DNA of 64,000 nt from Prevotella heparinolytica (GCF_004342845.1 NZ_SLXB01000004.1:1-64000); one strand, 5' to 3'. Positions 43,401 through 53,200 are shown, counted from the first letter of the stretch. Notes: generated by a model not told the origin, from the letters alone. Numbers and translations are program-made.

Positions 43401-43719
43401 CTTCCAAGGCTTGTGCATCTTCTTTCATTACAATGTTCAGTGTAGTCTTGCCGGCCACAGGAACGGTTTGAGTGACGTAGCCGATGAAAGAGAATATAAG
43501 TTTTGCATTAGAGGGAACGTTGAGCTGATAGTTTCCTTCTACATCTGTGATGATGCCGTTCGTGGTTCCTGCTTGCAGGACGTTTACACCCGGCATGCTT
43601 TCGCCGTTGGAGTCCTTGACGGTTCCTTTTACTGTTACATTCTGGGCATATACCCAAACAGGTATTATCAGCAAAAGTGATAATAGCCCGATGCATCTTT
43701 TTAGATAAATGTTTTTCAT
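40423..43719 (-). CDS. SusC-like TonB-dependent transporter
   Basis: A 1098-residue protein. Signal peptide (CIGLLSLLLIIPVWVYAQN), CarboxypepD_reg-like domain (~25-100, GTVKDSNGESMPGVNVLQAG), TonB box-like EEVVVVGYGTMKKSD, plug (~110-235, IEVLKDASATAIYGSAGANG) and a barrel ending NVQF with a terminal aromatic are all present. There is no STN domain, so regulation is not through FecR. A TATTTTTG box lies about 180 bases upstream. It forms a two-gene locus with the SusD homologue, lacking any enzyme within 5 kb. It may serve a dispersed glycan system or use oligosaccharides released by other enzymes. Confidence 0.95.
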   Translation of the reverse strand: MKNIYLKRCIGLLSLLLIIPVWVYAQNVTVKGTVKDSNGESMPGVNVLQAGTTNGIITDVEGNYQLNVPSNAKLIFSFIGYVTQTVPVAGKTTLNIVMKEDAQALEEVVVVGYGTMKKSDIAGSVASVDRESMMRKAPTNIAQGLQGAAPGVMVTMQDGAPDANAAVRIRGVATINGKADPLYVVDGIQVGTNANFVNPSDIESIEVLKDASATAIYGSAGANGVIMITTKHGTKGHSSVTITADFGLQTLPNKLDVCSVDQYASNIRTARANDGVGLWNEVWSEKYDGKRKFTDWQDVMTRSSWKQNYNISTSGGSDKTQYNASVGFLRNDGVVINTQYQRITARANVKSQINKYLEFGADVSYVHTDSHGSNNSIGNFGNLSSLRDFAFMCPSMDFVTRGDATYDGVPAGAHISPNVVNPDGTFGEVLGGKDTNDGFWGTIIGNMYAKQMELQGRNRNNRALASAYLTITPLKGLSWKTLVSYSYYSGSSNNFSGGIKRFNYYNGQAIDVTKGTNAYVNPSNDNDYSFSIGNNDGQTLSIQNTLTYGWKNDIHDLTLMLGNEVSRYYGQWTSAGSRGFWSKDNRDVGLTTKPETLSGSGALNLESRGISYFGRASYSLLNRYILTATIRRDGSSNFGAGNRWGTFPSAALAWRISEEGFMKNQDVVSNLKLRLGWGQTGNSGGATDLSVVGLTTQNVKYSFYNSGQGMGKYNGMTFDTGYYAKLVDTNLKWETNEQMNIGLDASFLQGDLNLTMDYFIRTSKDLLLYRQVRPSTGFSDVYTNYGEIENKGFEFSLAYNKRLNKDWSINATLTGSTLKNKVKKMGEPLYNTNSDSSGRGTEDGSNTGAVGAADGYHWGNHSICKEGYAVGSFYGYRVIGIYKSKEDLEKYPRYSADTQIGDYIFADLNDDKVIDAKDMDILGDGFPALNYGLNLGANYKNWDFSVYLYGVSGQKIFSYSAMRLSNMFASDDGCAPNILKESAAAAYHPENNPNGTLSRLSFLDKNNNMRASDMWIKNGDFLRVSNIQIGYTLPKNLVKKASIQSARVYLSIQNLATISGYNKYGDPECGQGSVLYTGLDTGRYPMPRTYTLGFNVQF

Positions 43720-43896
43720 ATTAAAATATTAAAGTAATTAGAAATAAAGAATTCTACTTTGTTTTGTGCGGGACGTGATAGAGGAGTGAAAAAGAATCTT
43801 CTCTATCATTCTCAATGAGGGTAAATTGCTCTTTAGGTTTTCATTGTGGCTTTTTGATTTTTTAAGTTGAACATCTGCGTTGGTTTTCACTGATGA

Positions 43897-43904
43897 CAAA
43901 AATA
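43897..43904 (-). promoter_or_regulatory. Bacteroides -7 box for the orphan SusC/SusD operon
   Basis: TATTTTTG on the minus strand fits TAnnTTTG. It implies a leader of roughly 170 bases. Confidence 0.45.
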
Positions 43905-44010
43905 GTGCTTTAGTGTTAAGTAACGTGAAATTCTTGAAACATCTTCTTTAATCGTCGTTACATTCCTCCTTGGAAATGTTACACAAACTGTCCTGCACGT
44001 TACATAATAT

Positions 44011-44358
44011 ACCTGAATTCGGGATAGGCGGTTGCTTTTTCTAAAGATGAGGGGGTGCATCCTGTCAGGCAGATATCTTCTGAATGCACCGGTTCACGGC
44101 GGCGGGGCAGAAGAGAAGAAAGCCTTTCAGACCCACCGCCCTCCCCCTGTTTTGACAGCCGCAAGCCTTTGTCGTGACAGATGCAAGTGTCCAAGCCGAC
44201 AGACACAAGTCTCTGATGTGACAGGCACAGGTGTTTGAGCCGTCAGACGCAAGTGTCTGACAAATCAATATTAAATATGTGATAATTGATGCTTCTTGAT
44301 TTTGAGACACAAGCTTCCGTGTGAGGTTATCGACCTGCTTCTTATCCCGCCCCCAGAT
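44011..44358 (+). mobile_element. 348-bp MITE-like element with 7-bp target duplication (copy B)
   Basis: It begins ACCTGAATTCGGGATAGGCG and ends TTATCCCGCCCCCAGAT. ATAATAT is repeated directly on both sides (44004-44010 and 44359-44365). The interior matches the element at 35244, with the TAAAGATGAGGG segment and CAGACACAAGTGT-type units. The end motif matches that of the IS982-like remnant at 26890, so it is probably mobilised by that IS type. Confidence 0.75.
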
Positions 44359-44425
44359 ATAATATACCTTGAGAATGCACCGGCAGAGTGTTGGCACCTG
44401 AAAAGAACTTTAGGTGCAGGTCCAC

Positions 44426-45898
44426 TTATCGGCCGGAATAGGTGATGTCTGTTCCTTTTTCTCTTTTTGCCACTTGGCTGATGGCGTATGCGCTTGTCTC
44501 GACTTTTCCTGAAATGAATTCAGGGACATTATACGATTTCATCAGGAACGTATAATGGTCTTTTTCTTTTTGCGGCAGCAAGAAAGGCTTGCTTGCCTTT
44601 CCCGTTTCGTCTATGTGGGCTATGAAGGGGCGGGTGTACAATCCATCCATACGGCGGCTGCTGAATACTACCCAACGGCTGTTGCTGCTCCATGAATGGT
44701 AGCTCTCCACATCGTTGCTGTTCAGTTCCGACAAAGGCCGAATCTCTTCCGTCCGAAGGTCGGCAAGGTATAGGTCGGCATCCTTGTGCCAGATGGAGAA
44801 GTTGCCATAGGCGGAAAGGGTGAACATGAGGTATTTCCCGTCGGGCGATATGCGGGGAAAGGAGACGCTCTTTCCCTCTTTGCGCGCATTATATAAGGTG
44901 TCTACCCTATTGCCGAACGAACGTGTGTTTGCATCGTAGCCGATGGAACACAAGCTGTATCTCACTTGGTCGTATCGGTCGGGGATGCTCAGGCTGTCGG
45001 CCGAACAGAAATAGAGTCTCTTCCCGTCGGGCGAGAAAGTGGGGAATGTTTCAAATGCCGTTGCCGAAGAAAGGAGGAGAGAACTCACAATCTGTTCCCG
45101 CTTCACGTCGTACACCACCACGTCCGAGGCGTAGTCCATTACTTCCACCCGGTTGCGGTCGGTGGTATGAAACATCTGCTTGGTGGTGTTTACGGAGAAC
45201 GCAACAAAGTCTCCCGAAGGATGCCATGAAGGATAGACCAACGCAGAGATGGTTTGCGGTGTTTTCGTATTCAGTTTCTTGATTTTTCCTTCTTCTTCTA
45301 TCATATAAGTGCCTGCATGGTCGGCGCGAAGATGGAACAGCATCTTTTTCGGATTTTGCCGGCAGAAGGAGTGGCAGTTCATGCAGCCGTAGCCGGTCAT
45401 CTTGTTGGTGATGATGGCCGTTTCCTCATAGTTTTCCAAGCAGCGCTGATAGATGCCCATTTCGTTCCAAATCTCATATCCCGGTTCTATCAGGCGATAA
45501 GCAATGTAAGGGTCTGTCTCTTCCTTGGCGATGTAGAGGTGGAAAGGGGCGTATTCTTCCCATTTGCCCTCTCTCTTCCCTTGCAGGCGCACGCTGACGG
45601 AAGACGATGCTTTCAGCAGCCTTCTCCATTTCGAGGGGCTGACGGCTATTTGTCCGTTTCGGGCGGAAACCTCCACCTTTTCACTGCCCGACTCAAAGAG
45701 GGCGCGAATGTCGGAAAACCCGCAACTGTCCGGTATGCCGAAACACAAAGGAGCTATGTTGGGAGGCAGTGTGACCTCGGTGTAATCGGGTGATATGGGT
45801 GGCAGACAATCATGACGAAGGTCTATCCGTATATCTTGCGAGCAGGATGCGAGCAGGCTGCACCCGATTGCTGTCAGTAAGCGTCTTAAAGTCTTCAT
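44426..45898 (-). CDS. PD40/TolB-like beta-propeller lipoprotein with CxxCH motif
   Basis: A 490-residue protein with lipoprotein signal (GCSLLASCSQDIRIDL, Cys 19). Residues ~30-140 are a beta domain (YAPFHLYIAKEETDPYIAYR). GYGCMNCHSFCRQNPKKM near residue 175 contains a CxxCH motif that could bind c-type haem covalently. The rest is a WD40-like PD40 propeller: SALVYPSWHPSGDFVAFSVN, FPTFSPDGKRLYFCS, FPRISPDGKYLMFTLSA and YHSWSSNSRWVVFSSRRMDG. Such proteins occur in Bacteroides next to DUF6057 genes. Function unknown. The DUF6057 gene precedes it by 15 bases on the same strand, so they form an operon. Confidence 0.85.
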   Translation of the reverse strand: MKTLRRLLTAIGCSLLASCSQDIRIDLRHDCLPPISPDYTEVTLPPNIAPLCFGIPDSCGFSDIRALFESGSEKVEVSARNGQIAVSPSKWRRLLKASSSVSVRLQGKREGKWEEYAPFHLYIAKEETDPYIAYRLIEPGYEIWNEMGIYQRCLENYEETAIITNKMTGYGCMNCHSFCRQNPKKMLFHLRADHAGTYMIEEEGKIKKLNTKTPQTISALVYPSWHPSGDFVAFSVNTTKQMFHTTDRNRVEVMDYASDVVVYDVKREQIVSSLLLSSATAFETFPTFSPDGKRLYFCSADSLSIPDRYDQVRYSLCSIGYDANTRSFGNRVDTLYNARKEGKSVSFPRISPDGKYLMFTLSAYGNFSIWHKDADLYLADLRTEEIRPLSELNSNDVESYHSWSSNSRWVVFSSRRMDGLYTRPFIAHIDETGKASKPFLLPQKEKDHYTFLMKSYNVPEFISGKVETSAYAISQVAKREKGTDITYSGR

Positions 45899-45913
45899 TC
45901 GTATGTGGTTTTT

Positions 45914-47656
45914 TTAGTTCCTGTACTTCAGAAAATGCCACAGGCTGCCTTGCTCCCGCGATGAACCTTGATTAAAAGCATTGAAACGTTGCAGGATGCC
46001 GGCCTGTATGTTATATCGTTGCAAAATATCGGGGTTTCCTGCAGCAAACACAGCCACCCCTTCCTGAAAGCAGACGGGCAGCACGGCGGGCAGGGCGGGA
46101 GTGCCGTAGAAGGTTTCGAGCGTGCTTTGGAAACGCGGAATGTCTTTAGACAGCAGGTAGAGCGAGCCTAAATACAAGATGGTGGCTTTGTGTGAGGGGT
46201 TGTGGAGGACGATTTCTTTCAGGTCGTCGTCCAGCCCCTTGCTGCCGGCAAACCGATTGTCGGGGAAGAGGCAGTTCCGTTTGGAGCCCAGCAGAGAATC
46301 TGCTTCCACGGCCGCATCGTTGTGTAGGAAACGGCGATAGGAGGTTGCAAGGTCTTTATAGAAGAACGTTGCTTCGAGCACTTCGATGTATTTTCGGGCC
46401 ACTTCGTATTGGCCGTAAATGAGGTTGGTCTGGATGAGGCGTTGCAGCATGCGCGGCGAAAAATTCCCCCAACCTTCGTTGCCCTCGAAGGCGCACCGTT
46501 GCGCGAAAGCGATGTGCCCCATCGAGAAATAAATGTCGCTGAGCAATGTCGAGACGTAAGGGGTCTTGTTTCCGCTGACGTAGATGCTGCGGATGTCTAT
46601 GCAAGGTTGCCGGAACAGTTCGTCTGCCAGTCTTCCTTTTTCGGCCAGTGCCATGTGCAGGTAGTTCTGAAAAAGCAGGTTGCTCATGGATAGGTGTTTG
46701 CACTTCTCTATCACCGTGTCCCACTGCTCGTTTCGGGCATGGTAGTCTAATTCTTTAAAGGCTTCGTTGCTGCGGCTCACGTACTGCTTGGCTTCGTTTG
46801 CCGCAAACAGTCCGATGCCCGCCAGCTGGAGGATGATAAGGATGCTTTGCCACCTCTTGCTCTTGATGCGTACCGACTTGTACGAAACACCGGTTGCCAG
46901 ACATACGCCTGCCATCATAATCCACGGTTGGCAGACGATGGAGCCGGCCTGAAGCCTGAGCGTGAAATACCCGTCGGGCAAGAGCACGTGTTTCAATTCG
47001 CCTGCCAGTCCCATCCACAGGCAGGCTTTCCCGCATAGATACGCCAGCAGGGGGAGGGCAACGAACCAAACGGCTTGTTTGTAGTTGCGGAAAAGTTCGA
47101 GAATCAGCAGGCAGCAGCCATACAGCAAAGCGACAGGCCCGGCCATGACAAACAGCAGCAGGGTGCTGATAACCGAGTAGCCCAAGCGCACGGCAAACCT
47201 GCGGAAGCGTGTCTGTATGGAAAGAAAGGCCGTCATCAGCAGAAAAGCCATGGTTCCGGCATATTGGTAATTGGTGTTGTAGTGCAGGCATGCCAAGGGG
47301 ATGACGGGCAAAAGGGCGAGCGGAAGCAGCCATCGGCTTTCCGTGTGGCGATGCAACGTGTGCGCCGTAAGCACCGCGATGAGCGTGAGGAGCAGGGCTG
47401 TTATTACTATGCCGGCCGATGGATAAACGAAAAACTGAATCAGAAAGTCGGAAAGCAATTGTATGCATCCACCCGGCTGCGACGCTGTGGAGCCGATGTA
47501 AGCGGAGTGATACAGGAAAGTCCTTCCTTGTTCTATATAGCAAAAGTTGTAGTATCCTATGGCGGACAGGACAAAGGCGAACGACACGAACAGGATGATG
47601 CCGATGAGGAGGTACGCCAATTTGCTGTTGCGGAGTGTGAGTGTATTCATTAGCAT
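45914..47656 (-). CDS. DUF6057-like multi-spanning membrane protein with helical-repeat C-terminus
   Basis: A 580-residue protein. About nine transmembrane helices fill residues 10-285 (YLLIGIILFVSFAFVLSAIG, AGIVITALLLTLIAVLTAHT, ILIILQLAGIGLFAANEAKQ). The C-terminal half (~290-580) is soluble and helical with TPR-like character (NEQWDTVIEKCKHLSMSNLL and QYEVARKYIEVLEATFFYKD). This matches the DUF6057 architecture as I recall it, always next to a PD40 lipoprotein. The pair probably works together at the envelope. The role is not known. The start could be at 47656 or two codons later. Confidence 0.78.
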   Translation of the reverse strand: MLMNTLTLRNSKLAYLLIGIILFVSFAFVLSAIGYYNFCYIEQGRTFLYHSAYIGSTASQPGGCIQLLSDFLIQFFVYPSAGIVITALLLTLIAVLTAHTLHRHTESRWLLPLALLPVIPLACLHYNTNYQYAGTMAFLLMTAFLSIQTRFRRFAVRLGYSVISTLLLFVMAGPVALLYGCCLLILELFRNYKQAVWFVALPLLAYLCGKACLWMGLAGELKHVLLPDGYFTLRLQAGSIVCQPWIMMAGVCLATGVSYKSVRIKSKRWQSILIILQLAGIGLFAANEAKQYVSRSNEAFKELDYHARNEQWDTVIEKCKHLSMSNLLFQNYLHMALAEKGRLADELFRQPCIDIRSIYVSGNKTPYVSTLLSDIYFSMGHIAFAQRCAFEGNEGWGNFSPRMLQRLIQTNLIYGQYEVARKYIEVLEATFFYKDLATSYRRFLHNDAAVEADSLLGSKRNCLFPDNRFAGSKGLDDDLKEIVLHNPSHKATILYLGSLYLLSKDIPRFQSTLETFYGTPALPAVLPVCFQEGVAVFAAGNPDILQRYNIQAGILQRFNAFNQGSSREQGSLWHFLKYRN

Positions 47657-47881
47657 ATCGTTTCAGGAAACAAAAAATGCGCGGGGCATTTGTCCGGTGG
47701 CAAAAGTAACAAGAAAATCCGGTAACGGTTGTTTTTCGGGGCTCTATTTTATGTTCAAGCAAAAAAGAAGCTTTGCAGCATTTGTCTCATCCGTTTTTTT
47801 TGAAACCGGAGTGACTGATGTTTTTAGGTCGATTTTCCCCTTGTTTGTAAAGATTTAGAAATATGCACTAAAAGCCGAGTG

Positions 47882-47962
47882 GATTTTTAGTAAAATCTCC
47901 CCCGATTTTTAGTAAAAATTCCCCGGAAAATTAGTAAAAACTGCCTCGATTTTTAGTAAAAT
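47882..47962. repeat. Four tandem GATTTTTAGTAAAA units
   Basis: The unit GATTTTTAGTAAAAnTTCCCC is repeated four times at about 22-25-base intervals, with the third copy diverged (GAAAATTAGTAAAAA). The conserved core TTTTTAGTAAAA is itself partly palindromic, which suits a protein-binding array. Confidence 0.7.
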
Positions 47963-48349
47963 TTCATCTCCTTGATTTACAAAGGGTTACAAAATGCTTT
48001 TTTGTTTATGTTTTTCTTAACGCGTAAAGAAAGAAAAACGGTGCTTTGAGGTTGCTCTTTTGCATCAATAAAGCATAACGAAACATCCCTGTTGCCGCCT
48101 GCTGTGCAGTTTGTGCAAAGCGGCGCAAAGCAAGTGCATGCCTCGTCCGGCCTTGCCGAGATTTGAGGTGGCGCATGCTTGTTTTTTCGTATGCCGCTTT
48201 TATCTTTAGCGTGTTATCTTGTTAAATTACAGATGATTAATTTGTTTTGATGTAATATAGGGAAAAAGAAATGTAACATAAAAAAGAAACATGTAGCACA
48301 ATCAAAAAAACGTGTATCATAATGCTGTCAGTCGTATGCGCGTATGCTC

Positions 48350-48357
48350 TATCTTTG
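48350..48357 (+). promoter_or_regulatory. Bacteroides -7 box for the xylan locus
   Basis: TATCTTTG matches TAnnTTTG, about 60 bases before the GH43 start. The -33 position has no TTTG, as often seen at activator-dependent polysaccharide loci. Confidence 0.55.
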
Positions 48358-48416
48358 TCTCACCGGAAAACTCCGGGTTATAAAACTGAAACGTTAATCT
48401 TTAAAATCTGCTTTTG

Positions 48417-50150
48417 ATGAAAAAGAGACAAAACTCCAAACTTCTGGCGGCCTTGTTCGTCCTTTCCTGTATGTCGGGATTTTCTTGCGCTTCTTCCACT
48501 GCGGGGGTAGGCAGAACTCCGGTTGTGGCAAAGTCGACGGCTATGTTCGACCGCTTCACCTACAAAGGAGAAGATACCTTTTATAAAGAGCATCCGCTGC
48601 CCGATGCCGAGTCGTTCTACAATCCCATCCTTCCGGGTTGGTATTCCGATCCCAGTATCTGCACCAATGGCGAGGGGGATTACTTCCTTGTTACTTCCAC
48701 TTTCACCTTCTTCCCCGGAGTGCCCATCTTTCACAGTACGGATTTGGTGAACTGGCGGCAGGTAGGCCATGTGCTCACTCGTCCCTCGCAGTTGGTCAAC
48801 ATGAAAGGCCAGCACGTCAGTGGCGGTATCTTCGCACCGGCCATCTCTTACAACCCGCACAACAAAACCTACTACATGGTCACCACCAACGTGGGGGCGG
48901 GCAACTTCTTCGTAAAGACCCGGAACCCTTTCGGTGAATGGTCCGACCCCATCATGTTGCCCGAAGTGGGAGGCATCGACCCCTCTTTCTTCTTCGATGA
49001 AGATGGCAGGGCTTATATTGTGAACAACGATGACGCACCGGACAACAAACCCGAATACAGCGGGCACCGCACCATACGCGTGCAAGAGTTCGATGTGGCG
49101 ACCGACCGCACCATCGGCCCTCGCAAGATATTAATAAATAAAGGTGTGCATCCCGAAGAAAAACCCATCTGGATTGAAGGCCCTCACATGTACAAAATAA
49201 ATGGAAAGTACTTCCTGATGGATGCCGAAGGCGGTACCAGCAACTGGCACTCCGAGGTGATATTCCGTGGCGACTCTCCGATGGGTCCCTTTACGCCGTG
49301 GGACAAAAACCCTATCCTCACGCAAAGACACCTGTCAGGTTCGCGCCCCAATCCTGTGACTTGCGCCGGCCATGCCGACCTGATACAAACCAAAGAAGGT
49401 GATTGGTGGGCCGTCTTTCTGGCTTGCCGCCCCATCGACAACAAGTTCGAGAACTTGGGCCGCGAAACCTTCCTGATGCCCGTGCGCTGGAGCGAGGACG
49501 GATTCCCCTACATGACGCAGGGCGACGAGACCGTACCTCTGGTCTTGAAACGTCCCGGCGTGAAGCGCAACGAAACAGTGACCTTCGGCAATTTTGAGGA
49601 AATCGAAGAATTCGACGGTAAAACGTTGGGTATGCAATGGACTACGCTCCGTGCTCCCGCCACCGGTCTGTACTCCTTGTCTTCGGCCCCCGGCTATCTG
49701 ACGCTGAAGTGTGCCGATATCAGTGCCACCGAGCGCGATACCCCCGCGTTTGTTTCCCGCCGCATGCAGCACCACAATTTTGAGGCTGCCACCCGTATGC
49801 TGTTCAATCCCTCCGACGACAAAGAGGCTGCCGGCCTGCTGCTGTTCAAGGACGAACACCATCAATACTTCTTCTGCGTGTCTCAACCCGGAGGAGTGCG
49901 CAGCATCTCCTTGAAGAAAATCGGTGCTTCCGCCGAAGAGGTGCTTGTCACACGGAAACTTCCTGCCAAGCAAACCGACATCCGTCTGAAAGTCGTGTCG
50001 CGCGGCACGCACTACGATTTCTACTACGCCACCTCCAAAGGCAAAGCGTGGACACTGCTGTGCAAGGACGTAGATGCCGGCTATCTCTCTACGGCTACGG
50101 CCGGAGGCTTCACCGGCAGCATGATAGGCCTGTATGCCACCCGGAAATGA
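48417..50150 (+). CDS. GH43 beta-xylosidase / alpha-L-arabinofuranosidase lipoprotein
   Basis: A 577-residue lipoprotein (SGFSCASS, Cys ~24). The start is the ATG at 48417 rather than the TTG before it. The five-bladed GH43 propeller fills ~60-370: YNPILPGWYSDPSICTNGEG with the catalytic base Asp ~77, GGIDPSFFFDEDGRAYIVNN with the pKa-modulating Asp ~187, and WIEGPHMYKINGKYFL with the acid Glu ~254. A C-terminal concanavalin-like domain (~385-577, FDGKTLGMQWTTLRAP) is of the type found in GH43 beta-xylosidases. Subfamily is uncertain (11 or 12-like). It leads the xylan locus, 114 bases before xusA, and would release xylose or arabinose from xylo-oligosaccharides. Confidence 0.9.
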   Translation: MKKRQNSKLLAALFVLSCMSGFSCASSTAGVGRTPVVAKSTAMFDRFTYKGEDTFYKEHPLPDAESFYNPILPGWYSDPSICTNGEGDYFLVTSTFTFFPGVPIFHSTDLVNWRQVGHVLTRPSQLVNMKGQHVSGGIFAPAISYNPHNKTYYMVTTNVGAGNFFVKTRNPFGEWSDPIMLPEVGGIDPSFFFDEDGRAYIVNNDDAPDNKPEYSGHRTIRVQEFDVATDRTIGPRKILINKGVHPEEKPIWIEGPHMYKINGKYFLMDAEGGTSNWHSEVIFRGDSPMGPFTPWDKNPILTQRHLSGSRPNPVTCAGHADLIQTKEGDWWAVFLACRPIDNKFENLGRETFLMPVRWSEDGFPYMTQGDETVPLVLKRPGVKRNETVTFGNFEEIEEFDGKTLGMQWTTLRAPATGLYSLSSAPGYLTLKCADISATERDTPAFVSRRMQHHNFEAATRMLFNPSDDKEAAGLLLFKDEHHQYFFCVSQPGGVRSISLKKIGASAEEVLVTRKLPAKQTDIRLKVVSRGTHYDFYYATSKGKAWTLLCKDVDAGYLSTATAGGFTGSMIGLYATRK

Positions 50151-50264
50151 TTACACCTTATAAATACTATTATGAACACTATGAATATGTATGACGATAG
50201 TTGAAACTGTTATCTGTAACAATTAATAATTAGAGAGAAAATGTAGTGATTAATTCTTAAACTA

Positions 50265-53200
50265 ATGGTAATGAAAAATGTAACAAAAAAGATTCAGAAG
50301 ATTCCCGGCCTGATCTTGGTGATGCTGCTCTGTTGTTTGACGGTGTCGGCGCAAAAAGGAGTGACGGTGAAGGGAGTTGTTGTAGACGGCAACGGAGAAA
50401 CTATCATTGGTGCTTCGGTCGTATTAAAAAGTAACAGCTCGGTAGGTACGATATCCGACATAGATGGTAACTTCGTCTTAAACGTACCCAATGAGAACGC
50501 CACTCTTGTTGTTTCATTTGTGGGAATGAAGCCGAAAGAAGTGAGAGCGACTTCCAAAGCTATTATGAGAGTGATGCTCGAAGACGACAGCCAGCAATTG
50601 GAAGAAGTGGTGGTAGTGGGTTACGGCCAACAGAAGAAAGCCTCAGTGGTAGGTGCCATTACCCAAACCACCGGTAAAGTGCTGGAAAGAGCTGCCGGTG
50701 TAAGCAACATTGGTGGAGCGCTCACCGGAAACCTGCCGGGCGTAATCACCACGCAAGGCACGGGAATGCCCGGTGAGGAAGATCCTAAAATTGTGATTCG
50801 TGGTGCAAGTTCTTGGAATAACAGCGAGCCTTTGGTGTTGGTCGACGGTATAGAGCGACCGATGAATAGCGTGGATATCAGTTCTGTACAGTCATTGTCC
50901 GTCCTGAAAGATGCCTCTGCTACGGCCGTTTATGGTGTGAAGGGAGCCAATGGTGTCATCTTGATTACAACTAAACGAGGAACCGAAGGCAGTGCGAAAA
51001 TAGATGTGGGTTTTAATGCCACACTCAAGGCTCCTTCCAAATTGCCGAATAAGCTCGATGCATACGATGCTTTGATGGCCCGCAACGTGGCCATAGAGCA
51101 TGAATTAGGCTTAACGCCCGACTCTTGGGCTTATATTAGGCCGCAATCGTTTATCAATAACTACCGCAATCAGACCTCCGTCGAACAGATGGAACGCTAT
51201 CCCAACGTGGATTGGCAAAAAGCACTGTTCAAAGAAACGGCCGTGTCCTACAATGCCAATGTGAACGTAAGCGGTGGTACAAAGTTTGTGAAATATTTTG
51301 CTTCGGCCGATTATGTTCACGAGGGTGACCTCTTCCGCGTATACGACAATAATCGGAATTATAACTCCGGTTATGGATACGATCGTCTCAATGTGCGCAG
51401 TAACTTAGACTTTAGTATAACCAAAACCACGTTGCTCAAGATCAACTTGGCCGGTTCGAATGGCGTACGCAAGTCTCCTTGGAATAATGTCAGTGGAGAC
51501 GAGTGGCAGATAGGACAACAATGGGCAGGTGCCTATAACATTGCCCCCGATGTGTTTTTGCCGCAATACAGCGATGGTTCTTGGGGATACTATCCTCAAA
51601 TATCCAATGTGTCTAACTCGGCTTCGAACATGGCATTGGGTGGTTATATGCAAACCACCAGTACCCGCATCAATACGGACTTTACATTAGAACAGGATCT
51701 GGGTTTTGTGACGAAGGGATTGAGTGCCCGCGCCATGGTGTCTTGGGATAATATGTTTGTAGAGAATCGGCGAGGTATCAACGACCTTTATAATCAAGCC
51801 CAACAGAAGTGGATAAATCCTGAAACTGGCCAGGTCGTACTTAAAAACGACTTCGATAGTGCAAATGGCTTCGACTGGCAACAAGGTGTGAACTGGACCA
51901 CACAAGCCGGAACGGTAGATAATGGTGCTACGGTGCGTAATCTGTATTATCAGGCGCAATTAAATTGGGCACGTAGTTTCGGTAAGCATAATATTACGGC
52001 TATGGGACTGTTCAGCCGGCAGGAAAATGCCCGAGGCAGTGTGATGCCTACCTACCGTGAGGACTGGGCTTTCCGTACCACATATAATTTTGCCGACCGT
52101 TATTTCATTGAATACAATGGCGCCTACAACGGTTCGGAGAAATTCAGCAAGGAGAATCGTTTTGCTTTCTTTAATTCAGGAGCTTTGGGCTGGATGGTGA
52201 GCGAAGAACCGCTTTTCAAGCCTCTCAAGAAGTATGTTGATATGTTGAAGCTAAGGGCTTCTTATGGTGAGATTGGTGATGACAATCTGGGACCCAATCC
52301 TTTTGACCCAAGCAGACGATGGCTCTATATGAGCCAGTGGGCCTATGGAGGACATACCACCATCGATTTGAATCAGAAAGAAAGCATCTATACGTGGTAC
52401 AGAGAAGCTGCCATAGGTAATAAAGATGTGAAATGGGAAACGGTGAAGAAGATAAACCTGGGTATCGACTACTCTGTTCTGGGTGGTTTGCTGGCCGGTA
52501 GCTTGGAGTTTTTCCGTGACGAGCGTACGGACATCTTGGTGTTTGGTGCCGATCGTTCGGTTCCTTCTTATTTTGGAAGTACACCGCCCACTGCCAACAT
52601 CGGTAAGGTTAGAACCAATGGATACGAATTGGAATTGCGCGTTAACAAAACATTTGCCAATGATATGCGCGTATGGGGTAACTTCAGCATGACGCATGCC
52701 AAGAATAAAATTCTGCAGAAAGACGATCAGGAATTGCGTCCCGGATATCAGAAAGCTGCGGGTTATAGCATCGGGCAATATATTTCATATATAGATGGTG
52801 GATTTATTCAGAATTTCGATGAACTCTATGGTAGTCCGGCTCATGATACGAATGACGCACACAAGTTGCCGGGTGACTATTACATCGTGGACTTCAATGG
52901 CGACGGTGTGATAGACAATAAAGACCAGGCTCCTTATGGATACACAGGAACCCCGCAGAACACCTTCAATGCGACCATCGGTTTTGAATGGAAAGGATTC
53001 AGCTGTTTCGCCCAGTTCTATGGAGTGACCAATGTAACGCGTGACGTATCTCTGAATAGCTTTGGCAGTAAACTCAATACGGTTTACAATATCGGTACTT
53101 GGTGGTCGGTAGACAATCCCAATGCTGATGTGGTGGTGCCGCGTTGGAACTCTACTCCAAGCTATAACACCGGAACTCAGTTCCTTTACGACGGTTCTTA

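Larger units (their letters stand above)
43720..44425. other. 706-bp intergenic region
   Basis: Contains the promoter region of the minus-strand SusC gene (-7 box at 43897) and the 348-bp MITE-like element at 44011. No gene is supported. Confidence 0.6.
47657..48416. other. 760-bp intergenic region
   Basis: The largest non-coding stretch, between divergent loci. It holds the TTTTTAGTAAAA repeat at 47882-47962 and the promoter of the GH43 gene near 48350. No RNA gene or long reading frame is convincing. Confidence 0.55.

Noticed and set aside
46755..47762. 335-codon frame overlapping the DUF6057 gene on the same strand
   Set aside because: Arg/His/Pro-rich composition typical of a shadow frame. 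The DUF6057 frame has membrane helices and a proper partner.
47882..47962. CRISPR-like array
   Set aside because: Repeat cores are 12-14 bp with short similar spacers. No cas genes.
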